DNA of 64,000 nucleotides. Origin: Segatella maculosa DSM 19339 = JCM 15638 (GTDB lineage Bacteria; Bacteroidota; Bacteroidia; Bacteroidales; Bacteroidaceae). The DNA lies in contig NZ_KB908319.1 of the NCBI RefSeq assembly GCF_000382385.1, positions 186,001 to 250,000 on the forward strand. The letters are read 5' to 3'. Below are positions 1-9,188 of this stretch, one piece after another. Within the stretch, counting starts at the first letter, position 1. Each line of letters opens with the position of its first letter. The notes under the pieces were generated by a model. That model was not told the DNA's origin. It made no database searches and worked only from the letters and a program-made list of their open reading frames with translations. Made by a program: the position numbers and the translations under genes.

Positions 1-25
1 TTTTATTTCTATTTTATTGTCTTGC

Positions 26-107
26 GATCTCAGTCATTTCACGCGCTAATCTCAGCCATTTTACGCGCTAATATGGCTGGAATTGCACGGTGAAATGGCT
101 GAGATTG
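26..107. repeat. Family B palindromic repeat, copy 1
   Basis: Imperfect inverted repeat: the left arm reads ATCTCAGTCATTTCAC and the right arm GTGAAATGGCTGAGAT, one mismatch apart. The middle repeats the same motif (ATCTCAGCCATTTTACGCG). It ends one base before the stop codon of the aminopeptidase P gene, so it would form a hairpin at the 3' end of that minus-strand mRNA. Related copies lie at 5980, 19401, 33062 and 38921. Confidence 0.75.
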
Positions 108-108
108 T

Positions 109-1914
109 TTACCCGTTCTCACCGATGGGCTTCGTAGCCTCCTGCAACCATTCGCGCTCATCGGCTTCCAAGTGGGGCGAAAGCATGGTGCAGACGTGCC
201 GATGATACGTATCGAGCCACCGAATCTCCTCGGCTGTGAGCATCGAAACGATGATAGGAGCCGTGTCAATCGGGCAGAGTGTCAGCGGTTCCATCTTGAG
301 GAACGTGCCGAACTCGGTCTCCCTGTCTTTCAAGATGAGGAGCGTGTTCTCGATACGCACGCCAAAACGGCCGGCAAGATACAGTCCCGGCTCGTCGGTC
401 ACCGTCATTCCGGCATGCAACGGGGCCGGTTTATATTCCATACGGATTTGATGTGGCCCCTCATGCACGTTGAGATAGGACCCCACGCCATGGCCCGTGC
501 CGTGCAAATAGTTGAACCCTTCGCGCCACAACGGCTCACGAGCCAAGGCATCAAGCTGCGTTCCGCACACACCTTCGGGAAAACAGACCAGTTCCAACTG
601 GATATGGCCCTTCAACACCAATGTGTAGACGCGCTTCTGCTCCTCGGTCAGCGGACCAAGGGCTATGGTTCGCGTGATATCCGTGGTACCGTCTTGATAT
701 TGAGCACCGCTATCAATGAGCACAAGTCCGCGGGGTTCAATCGGAATATCTGTCTCCGGCGTGGCCTCATAGTGCACGATTGCACCGTGATGTTCGTAAC
801 CCACGATGGTACCAAAGGAGAGACTGCGATAGAGCGGTTGTGCTTTTCGCAAACTTGTCAGCTTCTTTTCCAACGAGATTTCGGTCTCATTCCCTTCCTT
901 AACGGCCGGAACAAGCCACTTCAAAAACCTCACCATGGCCACGCCATCACGCAACATGGCGTTGCGAAAGCCTTGGATTTCGCTTTCGTTCTTCACGGCT
1001 TTCATCATCGGAACGGGTGATTCTGCCATGACAACCGAGGCATTTCCCTCCCTTGCATAAGCCACCAAGCAACTGTTAGTCTCGTTCGGATCAAGTAAAA
1101 TGTTATAGGCAAAGTATTCTTTTCTTAGGTAGTTGCCCACCTTTTCATACGGTCTTAGCGCCACAGGAATGCTTTCTAAATAGGCCGAAACGGCTGGTGT
1201 AAGCTTGGATTCTTCGATGAACAGCACCGCCTTTTCGGGCTCAATGACAAGGTAACTCACGAAAACGGGATTGCAATGCACGTCGGTTCCACGCAGATTG
1301 AGGGTCCATGCAATGTCATCCAAGGCCGACATCAGCATGCCGTCGCAATGTTTTTGGCGCAAAGCCTCACGCAGTCTGCAGAGCTTAGAGGCCGAAGTCT
1401 CGCCCGCATACTCCAAAGATTGAAGTTCAATTTTGCCTTGGGGGATAGGCGGACGGCCGTTCCAAATGCACGCTAAAGGATCGAAGTTCAGCCTTAAAGT
1501 CATTCCCCCTTGCCGGCGAAGTTCGGCAATCAGCGCTTGTGTCTCGGCATAACTGCTCACCGTTCCGTCTATTCCTATCTCGCTTCCTGCCTTGCATTGT
1601 TGTCCAATCCATTCGGCAATCGTGGGCGTTCCCGCCACTTTCAGCTTCATCAACCGGTATTCCGAGCCTGCAAGCTGCGCCTCGGCGGCAAGGAAATAGC
1701 GCGAGTCTGTCCACAATGCTGCACCGTTTTGCGTGACAACAGCCGTGCCCGCAGAACCGTCGAAGCCTGAAATCCACTCACGACCCTTCCAATGATCGGC
1801 CACATATTCGCTGTTGTGGGCATCGGTACTGGGGAAGATAAAAGCCGCAAGTCGCTCGCGTCGCATCACTTCTCTTAAGGCCGCTAAACGTTGATTGATT
1901 GTTTCCATGTGCAT
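109..1914 (-). CDS. pepP: Xaa-Pro aminopeptidase (aminopeptidase P, M24 family)
   Basis: Metallopeptidase that removes an N-terminal residue preceding proline; probably cytoplasmic, as no signal peptide is seen. The 601 residues match the long three-domain aminopeptidase P type: two creatinase-like N-terminal domains (about 5-140 and 150-310), the pita-bread M24 domain (about 315-540) and a C-terminal extension. The five metal ligands are visible: D401 and D412 (DSGAQYQDGTTDITRT), H475 (HGTGHGVG), E508 (TDEPGLY) and E522 (VRIENTLL). Two in-frame ATGs lie two codons apart (1914 and 1908), and the second, METINQRL, is as likely a start. It has its own promoter at 1935-1966 and is divergent from malate dehydrogenase. 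The symbol is by family; the long form is also called APP. Confidence 0.93.
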   Translation of the reverse strand: MHMETINQRLAALREVMRRERLAAFIFPSTDAHNSEYVADHWKGREWISGFDGSAGTAVVTQNGAALWTDSRYFLAAEAQLAGSEYRLMKLKVAGTPTIAEWIGQQCKAGSEIGIDGTVSSYAETQALIAELRRQGGMTLRLNFDPLACIWNGRPPIPQGKIELQSLEYAGETSASKLCRLREALRQKHCDGMLMSALDDIAWTLNLRGTDVHCNPVFVSYLVIEPEKAVLFIEESKLTPAVSAYLESIPVALRPYEKVGNYLRKEYFAYNILLDPNETNSCLVAYAREGNASVVMAESPVPMMKAVKNESEIQGFRNAMLRDGVAMVRFLKWLVPAVKEGNETEISLEKKLTSLRKAQPLYRSLSFGTIVGYEHHGAIVHYEATPETDIPIEPRGLVLIDSGAQYQDGTTDITRTIALGPLTEEQKRVYTLVLKGHIQLELVCFPEGVCGTQLDALAREPLWREGFNYLHGTGHGVGSYLNVHEGPHQIRMEYKPAPLHAGMTVTDEPGLYLAGRFGVRIENTLLILKDRETEFGTFLKMEPLTLCPIDTAPIIVSMLTAEEIRWLDTYHRHVCTMLSPHLEADEREWLQEATKPIGENG

Positions 1915-1934
1915 CTTTTGCTAAATCGACATGA

Positions 1935-1966
1935 CAAAGATACGCTTTTTAAGAATTAACAACAAA
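1935..1966 (-). promoter_or_regulatory. Bacteroidetes-type promoter of the aminopeptidase gene
   Basis: Read on the minus strand: TTTG (1966-1963), 20 bases, TATCTTTG (1942-1935). This fits the -33 TTTG / -7 TAnnTTTG consensus of the Bacteroidetes primary sigma factor. The start codon is about 20 bases downstream. Confidence 0.75.
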
Positions 1967-2007
1967 TAATCTGCACATTAAATAGCCCAAATCCTATATT
2001 TTTTTAC

Positions 2008-2015
2008 TAACTTTG
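2008..2015 (+). promoter_or_regulatory. -7 box of the malate dehydrogenase promoter
   Basis: TAACTTTG matches TAnnTTTG, 46 bases before the mdh start. No clear -33 TTTG is seen; a T-rich run lies just upstream. With the box at 1935 it makes a compact divergent promoter region. Confidence 0.6.
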
Positions 2016-2061
2016 CGGTCAAAGGAAACAGATTTCTAAACCATAAAATAGTAATATAGTT

Positions 2062-3054
2062 ATGAATTATTTAACGAATGACAAATTGGTTATCGTCGGT
2101 GCAGGCGGTATGATTGGTTCAAACATGGTACAAAGTGCGCTGATGCTCGGGCTTACACCCAACATCTGCCTTTACGACATCTTTGAGCCGGGTGTGCATG
2201 GTGTGTATGATGAAATGGCACAATGCGCGTTCCCGGGTGCAAACCTTAGCTACACCACCGACCCCGCAAAGGCTTTCACCGGTGCAAAGTATATCATCTC
2301 GTCGGGCGGTGCTCCCCGAAAAGAAGGCATGACCCGCGAGGATTTGCTGAAAGGAAACTGTAAAATCGCTGCTGAGTTCGGCGATAATATCAAGAAATAT
2401 TGCCCCAATGTGGAGCATGTTGTCGTGATTTTCAACCCCGCAGACGTCACCGCACTGACCACGCTCATTCATTCCGGCTTGAAACCCAACCAGTTGACCT
2501 CGCTCGCAGCGCTTGATTCGACACGTTTGCAGCAGGCTTTGGCCGAAGAATTCGGCGTTCAGCAGGACAAGGTGACCGGTGCACACACTTATGGTGGCCA
2601 CGGTGAGCAGATGGCTGTATTCGCTTCGCAGGTCAAAATCGATGGAAAACCATTGGCAGAAAAGGGCCTTTCGACCGAACGTTGGGAGGAAATCAAGCAC
2701 CACACCGTGCAAGGTGGCTCGAACATCATCAAACTTCGCGGTCGAAGTTCGTTCCAAAGCCCAGCTTACAACGCCGTTAAGATGATTCAGGCCGCTATGG
2801 GTGGCGACAAGTTCACGTTGCCTGCCGGCTGTTATGTCTGCAATGACAAGCTTGGCTTCAAGAACGTGATGATGGCCATGCCCACAACGATCGATAAAAC
2901 GGGCGTTCACTTCACCGAACCGACAGGAACAAAGGAGGAGATTGATGGCCTTCAGAAGTCATATGAGCATCTTTGCAAGATGCGCGACGAGATTGTGGAA
3001 CTCGGTATCATTCCCGCTGTTGACAAATGGAAGGAAATGAACCCCAATCTTTAA
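2062..3054 (+). CDS. mdh: Malate dehydrogenase
   Basis: NAD-dependent interconversion of malate and oxaloacetate in the cytoplasm; in this group it serves the reductive oxaloacetate-malate-fumarate-succinate branch, and fumarase lies 0.7 kb away. The 330 residues belong to the lactate/malate dehydrogenase family. The Rossmann motif VGAGGMIG lies at residues 12-19, an arginine-containing substrate loop (GGAPRKEGMTREDLL) near 80-95, and the active-site histidine probably in HTYGGHGEQ. The start is the ATG after an AT-rich leader with the -7 box at 2008. A hairpin follows at 3096. The arginine loop favours malate over lactate, but specificity was not tested. Confidence 0.93.
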   Translation: MNYLTNDKLVIVGAGGMIGSNMVQSALMLGLTPNICLYDIFEPGVHGVYDEMAQCAFPGANLSYTTDPAKAFTGAKYIISSGGAPRKEGMTREDLLKGNCKIAAEFGDNIKKYCPNVEHVVVIFNPADVTALTTLIHSGLKPNQLTSLAALDSTRLQQALAEEFGVQQDKVTGAHTYGGHGEQMAVFASQVKIDGKPLAEKGLSTERWEEIKHHTVQGGSNIIKLRGRSSFQSPAYNAVKMIQAAMGGDKFTLPAGCYVCNDKLGFKNVMMAMPTTIDKTGVHFTEPTGTKEEIDGLQKSYEHLCKMRDEIVELGIIPAVDKWKEMNPNL

Positions 3055-3095
3055 GTAGTGTACTTACCTTTATTATAATAATAGTTTTTAAGTTT

Positions 3096-3135
3096 GAGAG
3101 GAATGGGCCGTGAGGTTCTTCCTCTCATTTTCTTT
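3096..3135 (+). terminator. Rho-independent terminator after mdh
   Basis: GAGAGGAA (3096-3103) pairs with TTCCTCTC (3119-3126), followed by ATTTTCTTTT. It lies 42 bases after the mdh stop. Confidence 0.65.
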
Positions 3136-3293
3136 TGCATTGCAAACAGCGGCCAATAGAAACTTCATGGGGAACTGAACAAGTGGCACGCAATCCATAA
3201 AACACAAGGACTTGATGTGCAAAAGCGGCAACTTTCACACCTAATACCTACCCCGTCCCTCTCAAAAGAAGGGAGTGAGAGCTTACAAGAAAT

Positions 3294-3373
3294 AAAAGGT
3301 AAAAAGTAAAAAGCAGGCAACTTGAATGCTTTGCTCAAGGCTTGTGTCTTTACTTTTTATTGTTCTACCTTTT
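3294..3373. terminator. Long imperfect inverted repeat after the SemiSWEET gene
   Basis: AAAAGGTA plus AAAAAGTAAA on the left (3294-3310) pair with TTTACTTTTT (3349-3358) and TACCTTTT (3366-3373). On the minus strand it ends T-rich and lies just after the SemiSWEET stop, so it may end that transcript. The rest of the 3055-3386 gap shows no gene. Confidence 0.45.
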
Positions 3374-3386
3374 TAGTTCTTTACTT

Positions 3387-3647
3387 TTATAACGCCGTAA
3401 AGGCGGCAATGAGTCCGAAGATGATGCCGGGCGTGTTGGCAATGGCAAGGGGAAGGTCGCGTTTCTCCTTGAACAGTCCGTAAGCCACCCACAGTGTGCA
3501 GTTCACGGCAGCCATGAAAGGCTGTATGAACGTTCCTTTTTGTCCGGCCAAGTTGTTTTCTATTTGCGGAAGATAAAAGACATACATCAATACCGACGTG
3601 CCCATGCCTACCCAACCCATGGCGCCAAAAAACTTTTCTCTTGTCAT
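3387..3647 (-). CDS. SemiSWEET family sugar transporter
   Basis: Small membrane protein of 86 residues, the usual size of bacterial SemiSWEETs, which dimerise to form a sugar uniporter. Three hydrophobic helices are visible (about 8-26, 42-58 and 66-85). The family's PQ motif is at residues 27-28 in YLPQIENN, at the end of helix 1. It is encoded alone between the mdh and fumarase genes with its own hairpin downstream. The sugar carried cannot be told from sequence. The ATG is followed by MTREKFFG, a short charged N-terminus that fits a cytoplasmic start. Confidence 0.85.
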   Translation of the reverse strand: MTREKFFGAMGWVGMGTSVLMYVFYLPQIENNLAGQKGTFIQPFMAAVNCTLWVAYGLFKEKRDLPLAIANTPGIIFGLIAAFTAL

Positions 3648-3697
3648 TTTGTTTATTGTTTATTGGTGATTATGATATAAATTGATTGAAAAAGTGG

Positions 3698-3724
3698 AAA
3701 GGACATGCCGAGTGCATGTCCTTT
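3698..3724 (-). terminator. Terminator after the fumarase gene
   Basis: AAAGGACATGC (3698-3708) pairs exactly with GCATGTCCTTT (3714-3724) around a 5-base loop. T-rich sequence follows on both strands. It lies 27 bases after the fumarase stop codon. Confidence 0.7.
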
Positions 3725-3750
3725 TTGCTTTGTTTCGAGTTGCCAATTTC

Positions 3751-5406
3751 TTATTTCTTGTAGCTGCAAACCGGCCAAGGCTTGAGCTCTTTGAAGAAGT
3801 CATGGCCCTTGTCGTCAACGAGAATGAAGGCCGGGAAGTCTTCCACGCGAATCTTCCACACGGCTTCCATGCCCAATTCCGGGTACTCCACGCACTCAAT
3901 GCTCTTGATACTGCTCTGCGAAAGCACAGCCGCAACACCGCCAATCGTGCCCAGATAGAAGCCACCATGCTTTTGGCAGGCATCTGTTACGACTTGCGTG
4001 CGGTTTCCTTTGGCTATCATCACGAGCGAACCGCCATGAGCTTGGAACTCATCCACATAGGGATCCATACGGTTAGCCGTGGTCGGTCCCATCGAACCGC
4101 AGGCATATCCTTCGGGCGTCTTAGCCGGACCGGCATACAAAACGGGGTAATCTTTCATATATTGTGGCAAATCTTCGCCTGCATCGAGGCGTGCCTTGAG
4201 CTTCGCATGCGCGATGTCTCGGGCCACAATGATGGTACCTTTAAGGCTTACACGCGTCGAAACGGGATACTTCGTCAGCTCGGCACGCACGGCATCCATG
4301 CCTTTATCGAGGTCAATCTCAATGCCCTTGGCCCCTTCGCCGGGCTTTCTGTACTCCTCGGGAATGAGTTCTGAAGGGTTGGTGTCCATCTTTTCGAGCC
4401 AAATACCATCGGCATTAATCTTCGCTTTGATGTTTCTATCGGCCGAACAGCTGACACCCATGCCGATAGGACAGCTCGCTCCGTGGCGTGGAAGACGGAT
4501 AACACGCACGTCATGTGCAAAGGCTTTGCCGCCAAACTGGGCGCCGAGACCAATCTTTTGAGCCTCAACAAGAAGCTTATCCTCAAGATCTTTGTCGCGG
4601 AAAGCACGTCCGGTCTCGTCTCCGGTGGTAGGAAGATTGTCGTAATATTTGATGGAACCGAGCTTAACGGTCAGCAAGTTCTTTTCGGCGGAGGTGCCTC
4701 CGATGACGAAACAGATGTGATAAGGCGGGCAAGCTGCCGTTCCGAGGCTCTTCATCTTCTCCACTAAGAACGGCAAAAGCGTGCTTTCATTCTGAATGGT
4801 TGCCTTAGTCATCGGGTAGAAATAGGTCTTATTGGCCGACCCACCGCCCTTTGCAACCATGATAAAGCGGTATTCTGCGCCCTCAACGGCCTCGATATCG
4901 ATTTGCGCCGGCAGGTTACATTTGGTGTTCACCTCGTCATACATGTTGAGTGGAGCATTCTGCGAGTAACGCAAATTGTCCTCCGTAAAGGTGTTAAAGA
5001 CGCCACGTGAGAGTGCTTCCTCGTCCTCGAAGCCAGTCCAAACCTGCTGTCCTTTCTCGCCATGAATGATGGCTGTGCCCGTATCTTGGCAGAAAGGGAG
5101 GACTCCTTTCACTGCCGTTTCGGCGTTACGTAGGAACTGTAAGGCCACATACTTATCGTTTTCAGAGGCCTCGGGGTCGCGAAGTATGGCGGCAACCTGC
5201 TCATTATGCGCACGACGCAACATGAACTCGGTATCGTGGAACGCCTGTTGTGCAAGGAACGTCAGGGCCTCCTTGGAGACTTTTACAATCTGTTTGCCTT
5301 CGAATTCACTCGTCGTTACGCCCTCTTTCGTCAGAAATCGGTATTCAGTATCGTCCTTTCCTGTTTGGAACATCGGTGCATACTTGAATTCAACTTTGTT
5401 TGCCAT
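3751..5406 (-). CDS. fumA: Class I fumarate hydratase (iron-sulphur)
   Basis: Interconverts fumarate and malate using a [4Fe-4S] cluster; oxygen-sensitive in known members, as expected for an anaerobe. The 551 residues carry both parts of class I fumarase in one chain: the alpha part (about 20-330) and the beta part (about 360-551, with [15 protein letters not shown]). The three cluster cysteines are in PFCQDTGT (C106), AACPPYH (C226) and VSCSADRN (C320), close to the positions known in E. coli FumA. A promoter lies at 5456-5486 and a terminator at 3698. The symbol means FumA/FumB type, since the two cannot be told apart by sequence. Confidence 0.93.
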   Translation of the reverse strand: MANKVEFKYAPMFQTGKDDTEYRFLTKEGVTTSEFEGKQIVKVSKEALTFLAQQAFHDTEFMLRRAHNEQVAAILRDPEASENDKYVALQFLRNAETAVKGVLPFCQDTGTAIIHGEKGQQVWTGFEDEEALSRGVFNTFTEDNLRYSQNAPLNMYDEVNTKCNLPAQIDIEAVEGAEYRFIMVAKGGGSANKTYFYPMTKATIQNESTLLPFLVEKMKSLGTAACPPYHICFVIGGTSAEKNLLTVKLGSIKYYDNLPTTGDETGRAFRDKDLEDKLLVEAQKIGLGAQFGGKAFAHDVRVIRLPRHGASCPIGMGVSCSADRNIKAKINADGIWLEKMDTNPSELIPEEYRKPGEGAKGIEIDLDKGMDAVRAELTKYPVSTRVSLKGTIIVARDIAHAKLKARLDAGEDLPQYMKDYPVLYAGPAKTPEGYACGSMGPTTANRMDPYVDEFQAHGGSLVMIAKGNRTQVVTDACQKHGGFYLGTIGGVAAVLSQSSIKSIECVEYPELGMEAVWKIRVEDFPAFILVDDKGHDFFKELKPWPVCSYKK

Positions 5407-5455
5407 AATGTTTTTATTTATCGTTGTGTTTCGTAATCTCTTTGCTTGATGCTTG

Positions 5456-5486
5456 CAAAGGTATAAAAAAAACTGCGTAACATCAA
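5456..5486 (-). promoter_or_regulatory. Promoter of the fumarase gene
   Basis: Read on the minus strand: TTG (5486-5484), 20 bases, TACCTTTG (5463-5456). The start codon is about 50 bases downstream. Confidence 0.6.
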
Positions 5487-5541
5487 CTATTTCACGTGTT
5501 AAAATGGCTCATATTACCTCGCGGAATGGCCGAGATAGATA

Positions 5542-5940
5542 TGTAGGGACGTACGGTTCGTGCGTCCGTTCAAGCGGAGTGAGTGGACAAGTGGACGGGT
5601 AAACGGGTTGACAAGCGGACAGTAATCGGGCTATAAACAGGCCGTATTGAGCGGACGCACGAACCGTGCGTCCCTACATGCACATAGATAATCAACTTGT
5701 TCACCCGTTTACTTGTCAACTGTCAACTGAAACGTGAACGGACGCACGAGCCGTGCGTCCCTACATGCACATAAACAAGCAACTTGTTCACCCGTTTACT
5801 TGTCAACAGTCAACTGAAATGTGAGTGGACGCACGAACCGTGCGTCCCTACATGCACATAAACAAGCAACTTGTTCACCCGTTTACTCGTCAACTATCAA
5901 CTGAAACATGGGCGGACGCACGGGCCGTGCGTCCCTACAT
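5542..5940. repeat. Family A palindromic repeat cluster with an 87-bp tandem array
   Basis: The palindrome GGACGCACGANCCGTGCGTCC (one side extended by CTACA) begins at 5653, 5740, 5827 and 5914, an exact 87-base period. Between palindromes lies a conserved body (CAACTTGTTCACCCGTTTAC then GTCAACTGTCAACTGAAAC). A copy in the opposite direction begins at 5542 (TGTAGGGACG), so 5542-5678 reads as a 137-bp unit with about 30-base inverted ends. A decayed single palindrome is at 6192-6212. More copies are at 19260 and 19501. No gene is seen in the gap. Confidence 0.85.
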
Positions 5941-5979
5941 ACATTCATCGTGGTTTTCCACATGGGGAATATTGCGACG

Positions 5980-6062
5980 CAATCTCAGCCATATTGGCGC
6001 GCAATATCACTCATTTTGCGCGGTGAAATGGGCCATATTGCACGCCAATATGGCTGAGATTG
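5980..6062. repeat. Family B palindromic repeat, copy 2
   Basis: Perfect 20-base inverted repeat: CAATCTCAGCCATATTGGCG (5980-5999) and CGCCAATATGGCTGAGATTG (6043-6062) around a 43-base middle. It lies between the M16 protease stop (6278) and the family A array. A decayed relative is at about 5498-5536. Confidence 0.85.
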
Positions 6063-6277
6063 TAAGTCACAATGGGACAGGCTGTTATCCCATTCCACCG
6101 AAAGAAACGAATAAGGACACAGGGGCCGTTCGTCCGCTCCATCAATCTGCCTAAAAATAGTGTGTCGATTGATTTATGTTTGACATTGAGCGGACACACG
6201 GACCGTGCGTCCCAACACGCCTATCCCAATGGGAATGCGTTACACTTTCTTCTACTTCGCAGTGCGACCGCAGGCGA

Positions 6278-9184
6278 TTAATAACCGAAAATGTCCTCGG
6301 TGGTGAGGCGTTGCACAGGACCTATCTGCTCAAGCAACGTCATATCGAGGTTCTTTTCGTCGCCGAGAACGGCGTAACGGAAAGATTCTTGAGCGATGTT
6401 CCGGTTGGCAAAGTTGACGATATCCTTCAAGGTCAGCCTCGGCAATGCGGCATATACGTCTTGCATATAGTCGTGATTGAGGCCCAATTGCCTGAGCGAC
6501 AGGTAGCGTTGAATGACACCGAACTTCGTTGTTCGGCTGCTTTGGATTGACTTCCTGAGGCTCTGTTTGGCCAAATCAAAGGCAGCTTGGTTCTGTGGCA
6601 TGCTGACGAGGATTTCGTGGAAGACCTTGATACAGTCGTTCATCTTGTCGTTTTGCGAGATGATATGCGTGAAAAAGCTCTCGGATTCTCCCTTATATTC
6701 GGGGCGTTTATACACGGCATAAGCGTTATAGGCCAGCCCTCTTGTCTCGCGAAGTTCTTGGAATACCACACTGTTCATGCCTCCGCCGAAGTACTGATTG
6801 AAGAGAGTTTCAACGGGAGTCCGCGCAAGTGACCACTCTCCTCCCCTGTTATTGTACTGCCGCATATAGATGTTCTTGGCATCGTATGGGGCAATGAGAA
6901 CCTCATTATTGTCGGTATTCTGTGGCTCATAAGGTTCGTTCACGGGACCGGGTGCCAGCTTTTGCGGCGTTTTATGGGTGCTGACAATCACGGCTTCCAA
7001 CGTTTTAAGGTCGGAAGGTCCGTAATAGAGCACAGTGTGCTTCAGGCCATTGAGCTTGTCGAGCAAAGAGATCAACTCCCGAGGGTCCATGCTTCGCAAG
7101 GCTTGCGTAGCGATGATGTTGCGCGTTGGATTGTATATGCCATAGACAGCATAGTCCCATAGCGCATTGAAATTGGCCTTTTGATCGGTCTTAGCGTCTG
7201 CGCGTGACTTCTTAGTCAGGTCACAATAGCGGCTCCAAGAGTCGTTATCGGCCTTTGACTGATGGAGCACTTTCTCCAAAAGTTGCAGTGCCTCGGGCAT
7301 GTTTTCATCAAGTCCGCTGAGGGAAATGCTGATGTTTCGCTCGCCAACATTGACGGAATAGCTGCAAGCGAGCTTATAGAAGGCTTGCTTGATTTGCGAA
7401 ATCGTCATGTCGCGGGTGCCGATGTAGTTCAGATAGTCGGCTGCATAGCCATAGCGATTGTCGGCCGTTGAACCGAAGTCGTAGCGGAACACGAGATTGA
7501 AAAGGCCGTCATCGGTGTTCCGTTTATAAATATAAGGTAGGCCAGAAGACAGCTTTCCCTGTGCCAATTCCTTGTTATAGTCAACGAAGACGGGCCGGAT
7601 AGGCTTGGTTTTTGCCATGCGGATGGCATTGAGGAACGGGCTTTCGAACTCGCGGTTTGCAGGGATCGGCGTGATGATAGGCTTCTCTATCTTCTTCAAA
7701 GTGGAGTCGGTTCCCATGCGTTTGTAGACACATACGAAGTTATCCATGCGCAGATGGCGGCGTGCAAAGCCGATGATATCCTGCTTGGTGAGCTTGGATT
7801 GGCGGTCAATCTGCAAGGCCGTAGTCGCCCATTTCTTGTCGTTGATGAAGGCATCTACCATCATTTGGACGCGACTTCGGTTGTTATCGAGCGACCGGAA
7901 GTATTGAAGTTTCTTGTTGGCCAGCACGGCCGGCAACAGATCGTCGCTGAATTCGCCACGCCCCAGCTTTGAAATCTCGGCCAAGATGAGGCTACGTAAG
8001 TCTTCAAGTTTTTGGCCATGTGCGGGCACTCCCTCGATGATGAGGGCCGAATAGTCGTGAAGGTCGTCAAGAAAAGCACCGGTTTCCATGGCTTTCATCT
8101 GCTGGTCGATGTTGATATCAAGCAGACCAGCCTTGCCGTTCGACAGCATTCTCCGCACGATGTCGAGCGTGTCGTCCTGCAATTGGTTGGCACCTTTGAA
8201 GCGCCAACCCATCATAACGTTCTCTGCATCCTGCCCTACGACGCTCGTATCTCTTGGCATCGTGATGGCTTTTTGGGCGGGGAACTCGGGCCGAGTGAGC
8301 CGTTTTCCGGCTTTCCATGTGCCGAAATACTTGTCAATAACGGCAATCGTGGCATCGGGATCGAAATCTCCTGCCAGCGCAATGGCCACATTATTCGGCA
8401 CGTAATAGCGGTGGAAATAGTTCTTGATATTGACGATAGAGGGGTTCTTTAGGTGCTCCTGCTCGCCAATCGTGGTCTGCGTGCCATAGGGATGCGTGGG
8501 CGTAAGGAGCTTCCAAAGGGCAGCATATTCTTTGGTTCCATCGCTTCCCATCGATATGTTCTTCTCTTCATAAACGGCTTCGAGCTCGGTATGAAAGCCA
8601 CGGATAATCATATTCCGGAAGCGGTCGGCCTGAATGCGGGCCCAATTCTCAATCTCATTCGACGGAATGTTCTCCACATAGCAAGTCACATCGTTGCTCG
8701 TATAGGCGTTGCTTCCCTCAGATCCGATGCTTGCCATGAGCTTGTCATACTCGTTGGGAATGTTATATTGGGCAGCAAGTTGCGACACTGAGTCGATTTC
8801 ATGATAGGCCTGCTTACGCATAGTGGGGTCGGTCAGCGTACGATAGTGCTCATAACGCCGTTCGATGTCGTCGAGATAAGGTTTCTCTTTGGCGTAGTCG
8901 GTGGTGCCAAACTGCTGGGTTCCCTTGAACATCAGATGCTCCAAGTAGTGCGCCAAGCCCGTTGTTTCGGCGGGATCGTTGCGAGAACCCGTGCGAACGG
9001 CAATGTTTGCCTGCAACCGGGGCTTCTCTTTGTTGACACTCATGTAGACCTTTAAGCCGTTGTCGAGGGTGTAGATGCGGGTCTGCATGGCGTCTCCCTT
9101 GACGGTGGTGAAGTGATAATCCTTGGCCGAAACCGATGCGGTGAGGGCCAAAGTCAATGTAAACAAGATAGTTTTTCGTCTCAT
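6278..9184 (-). CDS. M16 family zinc peptidase (insulinase/PqqL type)
   Basis: Two-lobed zinc peptidase expected in the periplasm. The 968 residues start with a signal peptide (MRRKTILFTLTLALTASVSA, then KDYHF). The inverted zinc motif HYLEH (H79, E82, H83) is present, with a third ligand expected in the later ELEAVYEEKN. Four M16 domains are expected at this length; the second half lacks HxxEH, as usual for the structural half. The start is set at 9184 because this ATG opens the signal peptide and lies 4 bases after the stop of the DUF4954 gene; the frame stays open upstream but would overlap that gene. Last gene of the hflX operon. The substrate is unknown. Confidence 0.88.
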   Translation of the reverse strand: MRRKTILFTLTLALTASVSAKDYHFTTVKGDAMQTRIYTLDNGLKVYMSVNKEKPRLQANIAVRTGSRNDPAETTGLAHYLEHLMFKGTQQFGTTDYAKEKPYLDDIERRYEHYRTLTDPTMRKQAYHEIDSVSQLAAQYNIPNEYDKLMASIGSEGSNAYTSNDVTCYVENIPSNEIENWARIQADRFRNMIIRGFHTELEAVYEEKNISMGSDGTKEYAALWKLLTPTHPYGTQTTIGEQEHLKNPSIVNIKNYFHRYYVPNNVAIALAGDFDPDATIAVIDKYFGTWKAGKRLTRPEFPAQKAITMPRDTSVVGQDAENVMMGWRFKGANQLQDDTLDIVRRMLSNGKAGLLDINIDQQMKAMETGAFLDDLHDYSALIIEGVPAHGQKLEDLRSLILAEISKLGRGEFSDDLLPAVLANKKLQYFRSLDNNRSRVQMMVDAFINDKKWATTALQIDRQSKLTKQDIIGFARRHLRMDNFVCVYKRMGTDSTLKKIEKPIITPIPANREFESPFLNAIRMAKTKPIRPVFVDYNKELAQGKLSSGLPYIYKRNTDDGLFNLVFRYDFGSTADNRYGYAADYLNYIGTRDMTISQIKQAFYKLACSYSVNVGERNISISLSGLDENMPEALQLLEKVLHQSKADNDSWSRYCDLTKKSRADAKTDQKANFNALWDYAVYGIYNPTRNIIATQALRSMDPRELISLLDKLNGLKHTVLYYGPSDLKTLEAVIVSTHKTPQKLAPGPVNEPYEPQNTDNNEVLIAPYDAKNIYMRQYNNRGGEWSLARTPVETLFNQYFGGGMNSVVFQELRETRGLAYNAYAVYKRPEYKGESESFFTHIISQNDKMNDCIKVFHEILVSMPQNQAAFDLAKQSLRKSIQSSRTTKFGVIQRYLSLRQLGLNHDYMQDVYAALPRLTLKDIVNFANRNIAQESFRYAVLGDEKNLDMTLLEQIGPVQRLTTEDIFGY

Positions 9185-9188
9185 ATTG

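Noticed and set aside
5825..6154. 109-codon frame in the family A and B repeats
   Set aside because: It is made of repeat sequence only and has no conserved domain.
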